Notes under the pieces: generated by a model
Databases searched by the model: none
The model's input: only the letters and a program-made list of their open reading frames with translations
Told to the model about the DNA's origin: nothing
DNA from: SIG578 sp964508295
GTDB lineage: Bacteria; Bacillota; Clostridia; Oscillospirales; Ruminococcaceae
Assembly: GCA_964508295.1 (NCBI GenBank)
Contig: CAZDSQ010000003.1
Span: 1-45,364 of the forward strand
Direction of reading: 5' to 3'
Length of the DNA stretch: 45,364 nucleotides
Program-made: the position numbers and the translations under genes
Part shown: positions 22,416 to 32,571 of the stretch, piece after piece
Numbering within the stretch: position 1 is the first letter of the stretch
Layout of the letters: each line of letters opens with the position of its first letter

Positions 22416-23600
22416 TTAATTTTTTCTCCAAACCATTTTATTTACAACTCCGGTGTAGCTCTGTATAAGCTTTACCACCTTTGTTGAAACATTTTCCTCA
22501 ATATAATCAGGAACGGGAATTCCAAAGTCTCCGTTTTTATTCATCTCAACTGCCGTTTCAACAGCCTGCAAAAGACCGTTGTCATCAATTCCCGCCAGCA
22601 CAAAGCAGGCCTTGTCAAGCGCTTCGGGACGCTCGGTGGAGGTTCTAATGCAAACTGCAGGAAAAGGATTTCCAACGCTTGTAAAGAACGAGCTTTCCTC
22701 AGGCAAAGTTCCGCTGTCAGAAATAACAGCAAATGCATTCATCTGGAGATTGTTGTAATCGTGGAAACCAAGAGGCTCGTGCTGAATAACACGCTTGTCA
22801 AGCTCAAATCCACTCTGAGCAAGACGGTTGCGGCTTCTCGGATGGCAGGAATAAAGAATCGGCATATCATACTTTTCGGCAATCTTGTTGATTGCGGTGA
22901 AAAGCGAAAGAAAGTTCTTCTCGGTATCAATATTCTCTTCTCTGTGTGCAGAGAGGAGAATGTATTTTTTCTTTTCAAGAGAAAGGCGTGAAAGGATATC
23001 GCTTGCCTTTATATCGTCAAGGTTTTGGCTTAAAACCTCTGCCATGGGTGAGCCTGTAACATAAACTCGCTCCTTGGGCAGACCACACTCATGAAGATAT
23101 TTTCTTGCATGTTCGCTGTAGGCAAGGTTGACATCAGAAATAATATCAACAATTCTGCGATTGGTTTCTTCGGGCAAACACTCGTCCTTGCATCTGTTCC
23201 CCGCTTCCATGTGGAAGATAGGAATGTGAAGTCTTTTTGCGGCAATCGCCGAAAGGCAGGAATTGGTGTCGCCGAGAATTAAAAGGGCATCGGGCTTGAT
23301 CTGAGCCATCAGCTTGTAGGAACAGTTAATTATGTTGCCAACCGTTGCTCCAAGGTCATCGCCGACCGCATCCATGTAAACCTCAGGAGCATCAAGCTTT
23401 AAGTCCTTGAAGAAAACGCCGTTGAGGTTGTAGTCGTAGTTCTGGCCGGTGTGTGCCAAAATACAGTCAAAATACTTACGGCACTTGTCTATTACTGCAG
23501 CAAGCCTAATAATCTCCGGGCGGGTACCCACGATTACAAGAAGTTTTAGCTTGCCGTTGTTCTTAAATTTTACATCGCTGTAATCAAGTTTAATATCCAT
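22416..23600 (-). CDS. capG: UDP-N-acetylglucosamine 2-epimerase-type enzyme (CapG/FnlC)
   Basis: A 394-residue non-hydrolysing 2-epimerase of the WecB fold. GTRPEIIRLA, HTGQNYDYNLNGVFF, MEAGNRCKDECLPEETNRR and SAHREENID are family motifs. Together with the two upstream genes it completes the CapE-CapF-CapG (FnlABC) route to UDP-N-acetyl-L-fucosamine, where it performs the last C-2 epimerisation. The order fnlA-fnlB-fnlC is conserved. The ATG follows GAGGTGG. Confidence 0.9.
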   Translation of the reverse strand: MDIKLDYSDVKFKNNGKLKLLVIVGTRPEIIRLAAVIDKCRKYFDCILAHTGQNYDYNLNGVFFKDLKLDAPEVYMDAVGDDLGATVGNIINCSYKLMAQIKPDALLILGDTNSCLSAIAAKRLHIPIFHMEAGNRCKDECLPEETNRRIVDIISDVNLAYSEHARKYLHECGLPKERVYVTGSPMAEVLSQNLDDIKASDILSRLSLEKKKYILLSAHREENIDTEKNFLSLFTAINKIAEKYDMPILYSCHPRSRNRLAQSGFELDKRVIQHEPLGFHDYNNLQMNAFAVISDSGTLPEESSFFTSVGNPFPAVCIRTSTERPEALDKACFVLAGIDDNGLLQAVETAVEMNKNGDFGIPVPDYIEENVSTKVVKLIQSYTGVVNKMVWRKN

Positions 23601-23602
23601 TA

Positions 23603-24799
23603 TTATACCACCTCAAAATAAGTGTCGGGTTTTGCAGGATCAAAGCTTTCGTTTGCCCACATAACAGTAATCAGGTCTTCCGTTTGACTCAAATTTATTA
23701 TATTGTGAGTATAGCCAGGAAGCATATGAACAGCTTCTATTTTTTCACCCGAAACCTCAAAATTAAGAACCTCGCCAGAACCAATTTTCCTTTGCTGAAT
23801 CAAGCCTTTACCGCTTACAACAATGAAGAACTCCCACTTGGTGTTGTGCCAGTGCTGACCCTTAGTAATTCCCGGTTTTGAAATGTTTACGCTGATCTGA
23901 CCGCACTTTTCGGTTTTTAAAAGCTCTGTAAAACTACCTCGAGCGTCTACGTTCATTTTAAGAGAAAATATCGCTTTTTCTTTAGGCAAATAAGAAAGAT
24001 AGGTCGAATACAGCTTTTTGGCGAAACTGCCGTTTGGTATCTCTGGCATAACAAGGGTACTGGGTTGCTCCTTAAACGAATAAAGCAAATCAACAATTTC
24101 ACCCAGGGTTACCTTATGGGTAGTTGGGCAGGCACAAAACCTGCCGCCCTCTTTTAACACTGTTTCTACACCCTCAAAATCGCAACGATGCTCTTTGTTT
24201 TCCAGAGCATCAATCATCTCCGCTACCATATCATCAATATAGAGGAGCTCAAGCCTTACGCTCGGGTCATTTACCGTTATTTCCAAATCGTTTGCAATAT
24301 TATTGCAAAATGTAGCTACGGCACTGTTATAATTCGGTCTGCACCATTTGCCGAAAAGATTAGGGAAACGATAAACAAGAACCTTTGCTCCGGTTTGCTC
24401 TGAATAGCCAAAGAACAGATCCTCGCCTGCTTTTTTGCTTCTACCATACTCAGAGTCATATCTTCCCACAAGCGTTGCCTGAATAGAGGATGACAGCATT
24501 ACCGGACAGGTGTTATTGTGTTTCTTGAGAGTTTCTAAAAGTGTTGAGGCAAAGCCAAAATTCCCTTTCATAAACTCATCGGGATCTTCCGGTCGGTTTA
24601 CACCCGCTAGATTAAAGACGAAATCAGCATTTTTGCAGGCATCTTCAAGCAGCTGTGCGCCGCTATCAATATCATAGCAATATATTTCGTCTATTTTAAG
24701 CTCGGGTCGGGTCTTATCCTTGCCGTCTCTTATATTTTTCAGCGCCTCTGTTAAGTTTTTACCAACAAACCCTTTGGCGCCTGTAATAAGTATTTTCAT
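23603..24799 (-). CDS. capF: UDP-2-acetamido-2,6-dideoxy-hexulose reductase with cupin domain (CapF/FnlB)
   Basis: A 398-residue bifunctional protein. Residues 1-250 are a short-chain dehydrogenase (TGAKGFVGKNL, SSSIQA, YGRSKKAGED). Residues about 275-398 are a cupin with GQHWHNTKWEFFIVVSGKG, the metal-binding His region. In S. aureus CapF the cupin epimerises the CapE product and the N-terminal domain reduces it with NADPH, giving UDP-6-deoxy-L-talosamine. Its ATG overlaps the CapE stop by one base. Confidence 0.9.
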   Translation of the reverse strand: MKILITGAKGFVGKNLTEALKNIRDGKDKTRPELKIDEIYCYDIDSGAQLLEDACKNADFVFNLAGVNRPEDPDEFMKGNFGFASTLLETLKKHNNTCPVMLSSSIQATLVGRYDSEYGRSKKAGEDLFFGYSEQTGAKVLVYRFPNLFGKWCRPNYNSAVATFCNNIANDLEITVNDPSVRLELLYIDDMVAEMIDALENKEHRCDFEGVETVLKEGGRFCACPTTHKVTLGEIVDLLYSFKEQPSTLVMPEIPNGSFAKKLYSTYLSYLPKEKAIFSLKMNVDARGSFTELLKTEKCGQISVNISKPGITKGQHWHNTKWEFFIVVSGKGLIQQRKIGSGEVLNFEVSGEKIEAVHMLPGYTHNIINLSQTEDLITVMWANESFDPAKPDTYFEVV

Positions 24800-25839
24800 T
24801 ATTTATTCTCCAAAGCTTTTAATTCTTCTTGGATATATGTAAGGCCCAGCAGCTTGTCCTTTACCTGCTCAACATTTAAAAGCTCGGTATTGTTTGAATT
24901 AAACTCAGTCAGCGGGTTGCGATCTACATTACCCTCTTTGAAATATTTATCGTAATTAAGACCGCGATTGTCACAAGGAACGCGATAAAAATCGCCCATA
25001 TCGGTTGCGTTTGCACATTCCTCATTGGTGAGCAGGGTTTCATACATCTTTTCACCATGTCTTATACCGATAACCTTAATTTGAGATTTGGGATTAAACA
25101 GCTCAGTTACAGCCTTTGCCAAAGTTTCAATAGTGCAAGCAGGAGCCTTTTGAACCAAAATATCTCCGGATTTTCCGTTTTCAAAGGCAAAGAGTACGAG
25201 ATCAACCGCCTCATCGAGCGACATAATAAATCTTGTCATTGAGGGCTCTGTAATGGTTATATCCTTTCCGGCCTTAATCTGCTCTATCCAAAGAGGAATA
25301 ACGCTGCCGCGGCTACACATAACATTACCGTAACGGGTACAGCAGATTTTAGTTTTATCGGGAGAAACGGTTCTCGACTTTGCAACGATAACCTTTTCCA
25401 TCATAGCCTTTGAGGTTCCCATAGCGTTAACGGGATATGCCGCCTTATCAGTAGAAAGGCAAACAATATTCTTTACACCCTCATCTATTGCAGCGGTCAA
25501 AACATTTTCAGTTCCAATAACGTTAGTTTTAACAGCTTCAATGGGGAAAAATTCGCAGGAAGGAACCTGTTTTAAGGCTGCTGCGTGGAATATGTAATCT
25601 ACACCATGCATAGCATTTTTAACACTTGCAAGGTCACGCACATCGCCTATGTAAAACTTGATTTTCTCTGCAGCTTCAGGCATTTTTGCCTGAAACTCGT
25701 GCCGCATATCGTCCTGCTTTTTCTCATCGCGGGAGAAAATACGAATTTCACCAATATTTGTGTTCAAAAAGCGATTTAAAACTGCGTTTCCAAAGCTTCC
25801 GGTACCACCTGTAATCAAAAGTGTTTTATCTTTAAACAT
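24799..25839 (-). CDS. capE: UDP-N-acetylglucosamine 4,6-dehydratase (5-inverting; CapE/FnlA)
   Basis: A 346-residue enzyme of the FlaA1/CapE group: TGGTGSFGNAVL for NAD, FHAAALKQVPSCEFFPIEA, and LSTDKAAYPVNAMGTSKAMMEK around the active site. It starts UDP-FucNAc synthesis by converting UDP-GlcNAc to a 4-keto-6-deoxy sugar. A good AGGAGATGCGAT site precedes the ATG. It is followed directly by capF and capG. About 40 bp separate it from the upstream flippase remnant. Confidence 0.92.
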   Translation of the reverse strand: MFKDKTLLITGGTGSFGNAVLNRFLNTNIGEIRIFSRDEKKQDDMRHEFQAKMPEAAEKIKFYIGDVRDLASVKNAMHGVDYIFHAAALKQVPSCEFFPIEAVKTNVIGTENVLTAAIDEGVKNIVCLSTDKAAYPVNAMGTSKAMMEKVIVAKSRTVSPDKTKICCTRYGNVMCSRGSVIPLWIEQIKAGKDITITEPSMTRFIMSLDEAVDLVLFAFENGKSGDILVQKAPACTIETLAKAVTELFNPKSQIKVIGIRHGEKMYETLLTNEECANATDMGDFYRVPCDNRGLNYDKYFKEGNVDRNPLTEFNSNNTELLNVEQVKDKLLGLTYIQEELKALENK

Positions 25840-25882
25840 ATCGCATCTCCTTAATATTAGTGCAAATATAGTATTTTAACAA

Positions 25883-27407
25883 TTACCTGAATTTAAATAT
25901 TCCAAGTACTAATTTCTTTGCTTCTTTAAATTCTGGTAGTTTACAGTAACACAAAAAATAAATCAAATTAACAACACAAACAGAAGTAACAAGTCTAAAA
26001 ATTATATTTATTATATCGCTACTAAAAGCAATATAATTATTAATTATAAAACAAACACAACAAGCCACAACAGTTACAGCAAAAAAGAACAATAATCTCA
26101 ATAGGTACAATGACTGTTTTTCTTCGTTAAAGTAACATTTAAATAACACCCTTGCTCCCCAGAAAGTGTTAATAAAGATTAAACAAATTATTGTTGATAG
26201 TAACACTCCAGCTACACCGATAATTTTCACAAGTATAATGTTTAAACTAAGATTAACTACTGCCTCTATGATTGGTCGCACTCTATCCTGCCACCAAAGA
26301 CCTGCAGCCTGTCTGTATGTATAACAAATATCTCCCATTTTTGAAACAAAAAAGTAACAACAAAATGAAATCATTATACTATTGCTAAACACCATTTCAG
26401 ATCCTACCCAAAAGTTCATAAACGGTTGATATAGGGAGAAAAGACAAACTGTACATAACCCTGTGATCCACATATATATAAAATTAATTTTTTTAAAATC
26501 GCTGTAATTCTTTTTTTTGTCTTCTTTTACCATAGAATTACCAACACTTGCAGTTATGCTGTTAGTAATTAGTATCATAAATGTACTTATTGAATTCATT
26601 ATATAGAAGTAATTGTTGTACTTACCTAATACTACTAAACCAAGAAACGATGATAAAATAATACTATCAAAAGAGTTTCTGAATACTCCACAAACTTTAT
26701 TTACAAAAAGCCCAGCAACATTTTTTATTATATGTTTTAATTCAGATTTTTCTACTTTTCCTTTAGGTTTATATTGTGGAAACATTTTGTTTGTATAGTA
26801 ATTCACAAGTAAATTATTTGCTATTGTAATTACAGGTAAAACAATACACATAATAACTATTTGTGAATAATAATGCTACGATTTGCAAAACATTAGAAAA
26901 CACGCTTAACAAAGTCGAAACTGAGTTTATAATATCCGATCTTTGTGTTGCAGATAAAATTGATCTTTTATATGCGAACAAAAAGTAACTAATTACTACA
27001 TTAAACAGGTTTATACCATACAACAAGTAAACATTAATACTAGACGGGACATCGCCTGATATCAAGTAAGGGATAAAAGGCATACACCCTACGCCCGCAA
27101 TAAGTATAATCACGCCAATTATACGATATATGTTTCGATATAATTTCAACAGTGCATTTACATGTTCTTCATTATTATTAGCAATAGGCTCATACATACT
27201 AAATACCATAGCAGAGCCAAAGCCCAACTCTGTTAATGAAAGAACTTGTAAAATTGATGTAAATAAACTGTTTAACCCTAAATAAAGTGAACCTAATACA
27301 TATATTAAAACTGTCCTAGTAAAAAAAGGTAAAACCAAGTTTATAATCTTATTTATTACTGCTGAAGTAAGATTTCTTCTTGCGTTTTTTGTACGAGATT
27401 CGCTCAT
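25883..27407 (-). pseudogene. wzx: Wzx-type polysaccharide flippase split by a frameshift
   Basis: Two overlapping frames make one MATE/Wzx-type transporter of about 500 residues. The 5' frame (26814-27407) has the N-terminal signature NLTSAVINKIINLVLPFFTR and six or so helices. The 3' frame (25883-26851) continues from VLPVITIANNLLVNYYTNKMFP. Homology passes from one frame to the other within 26830-26850, near TTATTATGTGTATTG, consistent with one missing base. The ribosome binding site and start overlap the preceding gene normally. It could be a true mutation, a sequencing error or programmed frameshifting. As read, the flippase is non-functional. Confidence 0.8.
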
Positions 27408-28558
27408 TATTTCCCTCTTTTAAAACGATTAATTATACTTTCCTTTATACAATTAACCATAGATTTTCTCTTTCCATATAATCTAAATTGATATTGAAAG
27501 ATCATCGTTTCATTGTTTTTTCTGCTTATTTTTTCTTCAACAGTTGTATCGTATAAAAACAAACCGGTCCCTCTAATGTTATTAATGAAATTTTCTTCAT
27601 GAGGCTTCATATCAAATGCATAGTCATTTACACATTTAAAAGGCAAATTCTTACTTGTTAAAACATATCTTTTTCCATAATAGTCATTTTTGTTTCCATA
27701 TATGTCGATACATACTTCATCCTTACAAATTCCATTAATAGTCTTTTGATTAAAAATCCTTTCAAAAAAAGCATCATATTTAACAGCATCCGCATCCGAT
27801 AAATCAGGAAGCAAATATTTATCCTTTTTACCCGTTAATAAAGGCACTTGAAAACGTGTATCCTTAACTCCACAATGTTCACCAACATCAGAAAAACAAG
27901 TAGACAACGATTTGTATGGATACACAAAAAACTTATTATTTTCAATGCAAAATTTAATGTGGTACTTTAGCCACGAAGACTTTGGCCAAGAAGAAACGAA
28001 ATTGGGAATATTTTTCTGAGGCAAAAATTCTTCGTCATTTTTTTGGTACCACTGTATAAATTCTTTCCATTGACGCTTCATCCAAATTTGCCCCCACGAC
28101 TGAGCGTACTGCATAAAGTACACATCATACGCTGAAGGGGAAGGTGTGAAAGGTTGACTAACATTTACATTCCAAAGGTGATTATAAAGTGAAATTCCCG
28201 CTATTCTATCATCATTATAATATTTATCAACACAACACTTCATATATTGATAGAAAGTTTGCGAGGCAACAACATCATCTTCAAAAACAGCTAATGCGTC
28301 GTAATCATTTAAAAACTCACCACACTGTAAAATATGTTTACGCAACCCTAATCTTTCCGGATATGTTTTTACAATCTTTTCACCATGAACCCATTTAAAA
28401 TCTTTAGCATATTTTTCAACAACATCTGATCCGCTATTATCAATACTAATAATAAGTGTTATTTCCTCATCATAGTATGCTTTGTCTAGAGATTCTAATA
28501 ATCTTATTATACTTTTCAATCTGTTATAACCAATTACAAGTATAGCATATTTTTTCAT
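27407..28558 (-). CDS. Glycosyltransferase (GT2-like, GT-A fold)
   Basis: A 383-residue predicted transferase. The N-terminus AILVIGYNRLKSIIRLLESL and IISIDNSGSD show the GT-A nucleotide-binding fold, and FEDDVVAS is the metal-binding DxD equivalent. YAQSWGQIWMKRQWKEF resembles acceptor-side motifs in O-antigen transferases. No transmembrane segment is seen, so it is likely cytosolic at the membrane face. Its stop overlaps the flippase start by one base. The donor sugar is unknown. Confidence 0.8.
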   Translation of the reverse strand: MKKYAILVIGYNRLKSIIRLLESLDKAYYDEEITLIISIDNSGSDVVEKYAKDFKWVHGEKIVKTYPERLGLRKHILQCGEFLNDYDALAVFEDDVVASQTFYQYMKCCVDKYYNDDRIAGISLYNHLWNVNVSQPFTPSPSAYDVYFMQYAQSWGQIWMKRQWKEFIQWYQKNDEEFLPQKNIPNFVSSWPKSSWLKYHIKFCIENNKFFVYPYKSLSTCFSDVGEHCGVKDTRFQVPLLTGKKDKYLLPDLSDADAVKYDAFFERIFNQKTINGICKDEVCIDIYGNKNDYYGKRYVLTSKNLPFKCVNDYAFDMKPHEENFINNIRGTGLFLYDTTVEEKISRKNNETMIFQYQFRLYGKRKSMVNCIKESIINRFKRGK

Positions 28559-28567
28559 ATTTAACCT

Positions 28568-29242
28568 CTATATTATTATTTTTTTGATAGCTTGAAATTT
28601 ATCTACATTAGCCTTTAGCCACTCGTCATCCTTGTTCCACCATTGCAATTGTTTTAAAAATTCAATTTCATCCTCAGAAAAACGATATTTTACTGTCTTA
28701 GCCGGAACTCCACCCACAATTTCGTATGGTTCAACATCCTTAGTAACTACAGCACCAGACATTACTACTGCTCCGTCACCTATTTTCACGCCAGCAACAA
28801 TTTTGACACCATATCCTAACCAAACATCGTTTCCTATCTCTACGGAATATTTGTTTTTTTCATCACAGTATATAATTTCTTGAAATTTATTTTCATCAAC
28901 ATAGGTCATTCCACATTGCTTTCTTGTGGAAAAGAACGCCGGATGTGTTGAAACCCACTCTGATGTAGGGTGAGTTCCCTGCAGTATTTTTACTTCAGAG
29001 CCGATACTGCAAAATCTGCCAATTTTAACATTGGAAAGCTCACAATTTGAGCCACAATAACTGCATTTACCCATCTTACCACTTAGTATACTTTTTTTGC
29101 CTATCGAGTTCCAACCCTCAAATTCTGTTCTCGGGTCTATAATGCTGGTATTAGAGCAGTTTATATGTAAGTTGCTTTTTTTAAATTTTCTGTTCACAAT
29201 AACTGTCTTGATTTTTTGTTTCATACCTGAAAACATTTTCAA
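28568..29242 (-). CDS. CatB-like hexapeptide acetyltransferase
   Basis: A 224-residue left-handed beta-helix O-acetyltransferase (xenobiotic-acetyltransferase-like). Repeats are visible at GKCSYCGSNCELSNVKIG and IGNDVWLGYGVKIVAGVKIGDGAVVMSGAVV, and GGVPAKTVKYRFS is the family C-terminal motif. The TTG at 29242 has AAGGTG six bases upstream; ATG 29236 is possible. Surrounded by transferases, it probably O-acetylates a sugar residue of the polymer. Confidence 0.8.
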   Translation of the reverse strand: MKMFSGMKQKIKTVIVNRKFKKSNLHINCSNTSIIDPRTEFEGWNSIGKKSILSGKMGKCSYCGSNCELSNVKIGRFCSIGSEVKILQGTHPTSEWVSTHPAFFSTRKQCGMTYVDENKFQEIIYCDEKNKYSVEIGNDVWLGYGVKIVAGVKIGDGAVVMSGAVVTKDVEPYEIVGGVPAKTVKYRFSEDEIEFLKQLQWWNKDDEWLKANVDKFQAIKKIII

Positions 29243-29245
29243 ATA

Positions 29246-30196
29246 TCACACCTTATCATAATATTTGTGCCTTAAATATTCACAATAGCTAACAGGATAA
29301 TCTTTCTTTAAAACTCTTGTTGCAAGCAGTCTTTTAACCTTAAACCATGTTGCCGGCACAAATCTTTTGTATCCATAGCTGCGAAGCTCACGAAGTTCAT
29401 TTTTTAAAGTGTGTTTAACCGGAGTAGCATCCTTTTCTTCGTCAAAAAAGCCTCTGACAGAATAATCTACTTCTATGTCGTTATTTTTAAAGAGCTCAGA
29501 GACAGTTTTCTTAACCCATTTACCCTTACGGATACCGGACCACTCGTGTTTTTTATAGTCGATATAATCTATCGGGAAGTCAGCGTCATCATCAAGGTCA
29601 TAATATAAATATCCGTCATCAAAGCTGCGGATATTTGACGGACCTTCCCACTCCCAAGGCGATTCATACGGGCGCCAAGACTTAATAAATGCATCCCTAC
29701 GCCAGACACAAGACTGCATATCATAGTTATGATTACAATATCTGGGGCGAAGGCTGTAATTTTTATATCCTTCCTCTTCCCTGCTGTATTTACAAGAATG
29801 TCTGTCATCATGATGCAATAAGCAAAACGACGCTATTCTTTTGTCAGCATCCATCCAGTCCATAACCTGCTCAAGAGCTGCAGTATCAACTTTAGACCTG
29901 ACAAAAAAATCATCCATCAATGTTATTACATAATCTGTATCAATGGCATTCAGGTGATCAATACAACGCTTTCCGTACGGCACTTTTTTATTGCAGTCCT
30001 TGTACAGACCAAGCGTTTTAACAGTTATATTTTTTAGCGGCACCTTACATTCTTTTGTTTCGGTATTAAGCAAAATATCATAGGGGCAATCTGCCCAATA
30101 TTTATCTAATAAAGCAAAGAAAGGATACCAAGCGTCCTCATAGCTATCACAAGAGAAAACCAAAACTGTTGCGCGTTTCTTATTGTCTGTTCTCAT
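29246..30196 (-). CDS. Putative glycosyltransferase
   Basis: A 316-residue cytosolic protein. ATVLVFSCDSYEDAWYPFFALLDKYW at the N-terminus and DYVITLMDDFFVRSKVD (a DDxF metal site) suggest a GT-A fold transferase of the kind found in capsule loci. The segment ESPWEWEGPSNIRSF resembles acceptor-binding loops in such proteins. I do not recognise a defined GT family. It is contiguous with the acetyltransferase (four bases apart). Confidence 0.65.
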   Translation of the reverse strand: MRTDNKKRATVLVFSCDSYEDAWYPFFALLDKYWADCPYDILLNTETKECKVPLKNITVKTLGLYKDCNKKVPYGKRCIDHLNAIDTDYVITLMDDFFVRSKVDTAALEQVMDWMDADKRIASFCLLHHDDRHSCKYSREEEGYKNYSLRPRYCNHNYDMQSCVWRRDAFIKSWRPYESPWEWEGPSNIRSFDDGYLYYDLDDDADFPIDYIDYKKHEWSGIRKGKWVKKTVSELFKNNDIEVDYSVRGFFDEEKDATPVKHTLKNELRELRSYGYKRFVPATWFKVKRLLATRVLKKDYPVSYCEYLRHKYYDKV

Positions 30197-30217
30197 ATAA
30201 AATCAATTATCTCCTTA

Positions 30218-30769
30218 TTAAGAGTTAATGTCTATCTCTCTGTCGATTCGTTCGAATTTATTTCTAACAATTGTGTGCGGCGGAACATCTTTTGCAACGA
30301 TCGTTCCTGCAGCGATCACACTGCCCGTGCCGATTGTAACTCCCTTTAGAATAACAACATTTCCACCTATCCAGACATTGTCTTCAATAGTTATTGGGGC
30401 AGTTACATAGCCCGAGGTTTTCATTAAACCATCAGTTTTGTAAATATGGTCATGATCGTGCATAGTAACAAACGGGCCAAACATAACATTATCTCCAATT
30501 GTTATCTTATCCTGACAGGTTATAACACAATACGAATTAAAGCCCGAGTTTTTACCGATTTTAAATTCGGCGTTTTTTGTAAGCCTCAAAAGCGTTCCGA
30601 TATCAAAATACGAGCCGTTACTCATTGTTATTTTGCTACCCTTGCGAACACGAATTGTTGCACGATCGGAAAAGCTGGGAAGGCCTGTCCAATTTAATCG
30701 TTTGCCGTAACAAAGCTTGTAAAAAAATAATTTTAAAATACCGGCTATTTTTCTATAAAGACGAATCAC
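30218..30769 (-). CDS. WbbJ-like hexapeptide acetyltransferase
   Basis: A 183-residue acyltransferase with a hydrophobic N-terminal helix (KIAGILKLFFYKLCYG) and a beta-helix: VMFGPFVTMHDHDHIYK contains the catalytic His region, then ITIEDNVWIGGNVVILKGVTIGTGSVIAAG. It is similar to lipopolysaccharide/EPS O-acetyltransferases. I start at GTG 30769, six bases after GAGGTG; the longer frame from 30802 would overlap the upstream gene and lacks a site. Likely a second decorating acetyltransferase of the operon. Confidence 0.75.
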   Translation of the reverse strand: MIRLYRKIAGILKLFFYKLCYGKRLNWTGLPSFSDRATIRVRKGSKITMSNGSYFDIGTLLRLTKNAEFKIGKNSGFNSYCVITCQDKITIGDNVMFGPFVTMHDHDHIYKTDGLMKTSGYVTAPITIEDNVWIGGNVVILKGVTIGTGSVIAAGTIVAKDVPPHTIVRNKFERIDREIDINS

Positions 30770-30782
30770 AACAAGCACCTCA

Positions 30783-31589
30783 CTATTTCTTATGAAAATC
30801 AAACATAATTTTCTTAGGCATAATGGAACTAATCACAGGCTTTATCGCCCAAATGTATAGGTGCAACGGAAAACGATTAATCTTAAAACCGTAGAAATTG
30901 GTTTTCATCATTCCTATTGCATATTTCAGTTTTCTTTTTTTCTTGTAATCATCTACCGAAGTATGATATTTAAGAAGCGGCTCCTGAAGATTATAGCCTC
31001 TAAACCCAGCGGCATAAAAACGAAACCATAAATCAAGATCCTGTCCTTTTTGAGTGCGTTCAGACACATAATAACCACCAAGGGCATCATATGCTTCTTT
31101 GCGCATCATAATAGAGGGATGAATATACGGAACACCGCGTTTCATATTTAACACAGGCGGACATTCTTTTGCAATAAGTATATTTCTATCGCCGTCCTCA
31201 TCAAAATTAATAATCCCACAACCTACAACCGCATATTCAGGGTGATTATTCAGAAAATCAACCTGTTTTTCAAATCGTTCAGGCAAAGATATATCGTCGG
31301 CATCCATACGGGCAACATATTCTCCCTGAGCGAGTTTCAAGCACTGGTTAAGCGAGTATGCCAACCGACTGTTTTTTTCATTGCGAACAAGCTTGATATT
31401 ATCATATTTGTCAGCGAGCTGTTTTGCCACATCGTATGTATCATCAGTAGATGCGTCATCGCACATAATTAATTCCCAGTTAGTATAGGTTTGGTTAAGT
31501 ATTGATTCAATAGCACGCGGCAATGTATCTGCGGTATTATAGATGCCCATTATAACAGAAACTAACGGTTGTTTTTTATCGTTAGACAT
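30783..31589 (-). CDS. Family 2 glycosyltransferase
   Basis: A 268-residue GT2 transferase. PLVSVIMGIYNTADTLPRAIESILNQTY is the classical N-terminus, CDDASTDDT and EYVARMDADDISLPERFEKQ the nucleotide and DxD motifs. KGQDLDLWFR is the ED-type catalytic region. The ATG has GAGGG upstream and overlaps the preceding transferase by eight bases. Confidence 0.88.
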   Translation of the reverse strand: MSNDKKQPLVSVIMGIYNTADTLPRAIESILNQTYTNWELIMCDDASTDDTYDVAKQLADKYDNIKLVRNEKNSRLAYSLNQCLKLAQGEYVARMDADDISLPERFEKQVDFLNNHPEYAVVGCGIINFDEDGDRNILIAKECPPVLNMKRGVPYIHPSIMMRKEAYDALGGYYVSERTQKGQDLDLWFRFYAAGFRGYNLQEPLLKYHTSVDDYKKKRKLKYAIGMMKTNFYGFKINRFPLHLYIWAIKPVISSIMPKKIMFDFHKK

Positions 31590-32571
31590 TGTTTACCCTC
31601 GACCTTCTTATTATGTAGTAAAGCTTCGGTGCAAAATATGCAACAACGCCTTGCAGTTTATGGGTTGCGGAATACTCCTTATTTCCAAGAAAATACTTAA
31701 AATTGTCTTTAATGACTTTTCTCAGTTTTCTATACAACTCTATATCTGACATTTGGGTATACAAGTAAATAAAAATAAAATGCATACTCATATTTGCAAG
31801 CGTTGATTTAACCATATCAGCAACCTTAGGATAATCATTTTCCGAAAGCTCTGCTAATTTTTCGTATGTTTTAAGACCGCTTATCTTTCTTGCTGTCAGA
31901 GGCGATTTGACGTTTGTTACTCCGCCTATGTGTTGATAGTAAAAATAACACGGCTCAGGACTAAAGGCGATCTTATCACAACACAAAATATATCTGAATG
32001 CAAAGTGCAGGTCTTGTGCCATACCTAATTCAACGTCAAAGGTTAAATTATTTTTTCTTATAATATCCAAATGATAGAGCTTGTTCCAAGCGAAACCGCA
32101 AAACCAATTAGGCGAAACCACTCTTGACAATGCCGTCTCCTTATCCATAAGCTGCTCAAACTTATTTTGGTGTGCATCTTTATTTCCGTTTTTATCAGAT
32201 ACATAGTATCCGCATATCTCAAGATCAGAATCGTATTTTATTTTAAGATTAACTAAGGTTTCCAAATAACTCTCAGAAGTCCAATCATCAGGGTCCGGAA
32301 AAATTATATACTCCCCTTTTGCCGCTTCAATTCCCGCATTACGTGCTGATGAAAGCCCACCGTTTTCTTTGCAAACATAACGGATCTTCAGGTGTTTTCC
32401 GATAATCTCTTTACAAAGCACATCAGAACCATCAGTGGAGCCATCATTAACCAGAATTATCTCGTAGTTTGAATAGGTTTGCTTTAAAAGTGTATCAACA
32501 GCACGCTCAAGATACTGTTTCATATTGTAAATAGGTACAATTACCGAAATCAAACCAATATCACTTATCAT
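31582..32571 (-). CDS. Family 2 glycosyltransferase
   Basis: A 329-residue GT2 transferase with LISVIVPIYNMKQYLERAVDTLLKQTY, VNDGSTDGSD and EYIIFPDPDDWTSESYLE (DxD-type PDPDD). The C-terminal third is helical with a basic end (APKLYYIIRRSRVNN), probably for membrane association. An AAGGAGCG site precedes the ATG. It overlaps the CapA-like gene by eleven bases. Confidence 0.88.
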   Translation of the reverse strand: MISDIGLISVIVPIYNMKQYLERAVDTLLKQTYSNYEIILVNDGSTDGSDVLCKEIIGKHLKIRYVCKENGGLSSARNAGIEAAKGEYIIFPDPDDWTSESYLETLVNLKIKYDSDLEICGYYVSDKNGNKDAHQNKFEQLMDKETALSRVVSPNWFCGFAWNKLYHLDIIRKNNLTFDVELGMAQDLHFAFRYILCCDKIAFSPEPCYFYYQHIGGVTNVKSPLTARKISGLKTYEKLAELSENDYPKVADMVKSTLANMSMHFIFIYLYTQMSDIELYRKLRKVIKDNFKYFLGNKEYSATHKLQGVVAYFAPKLYYIIRRSRVNNV

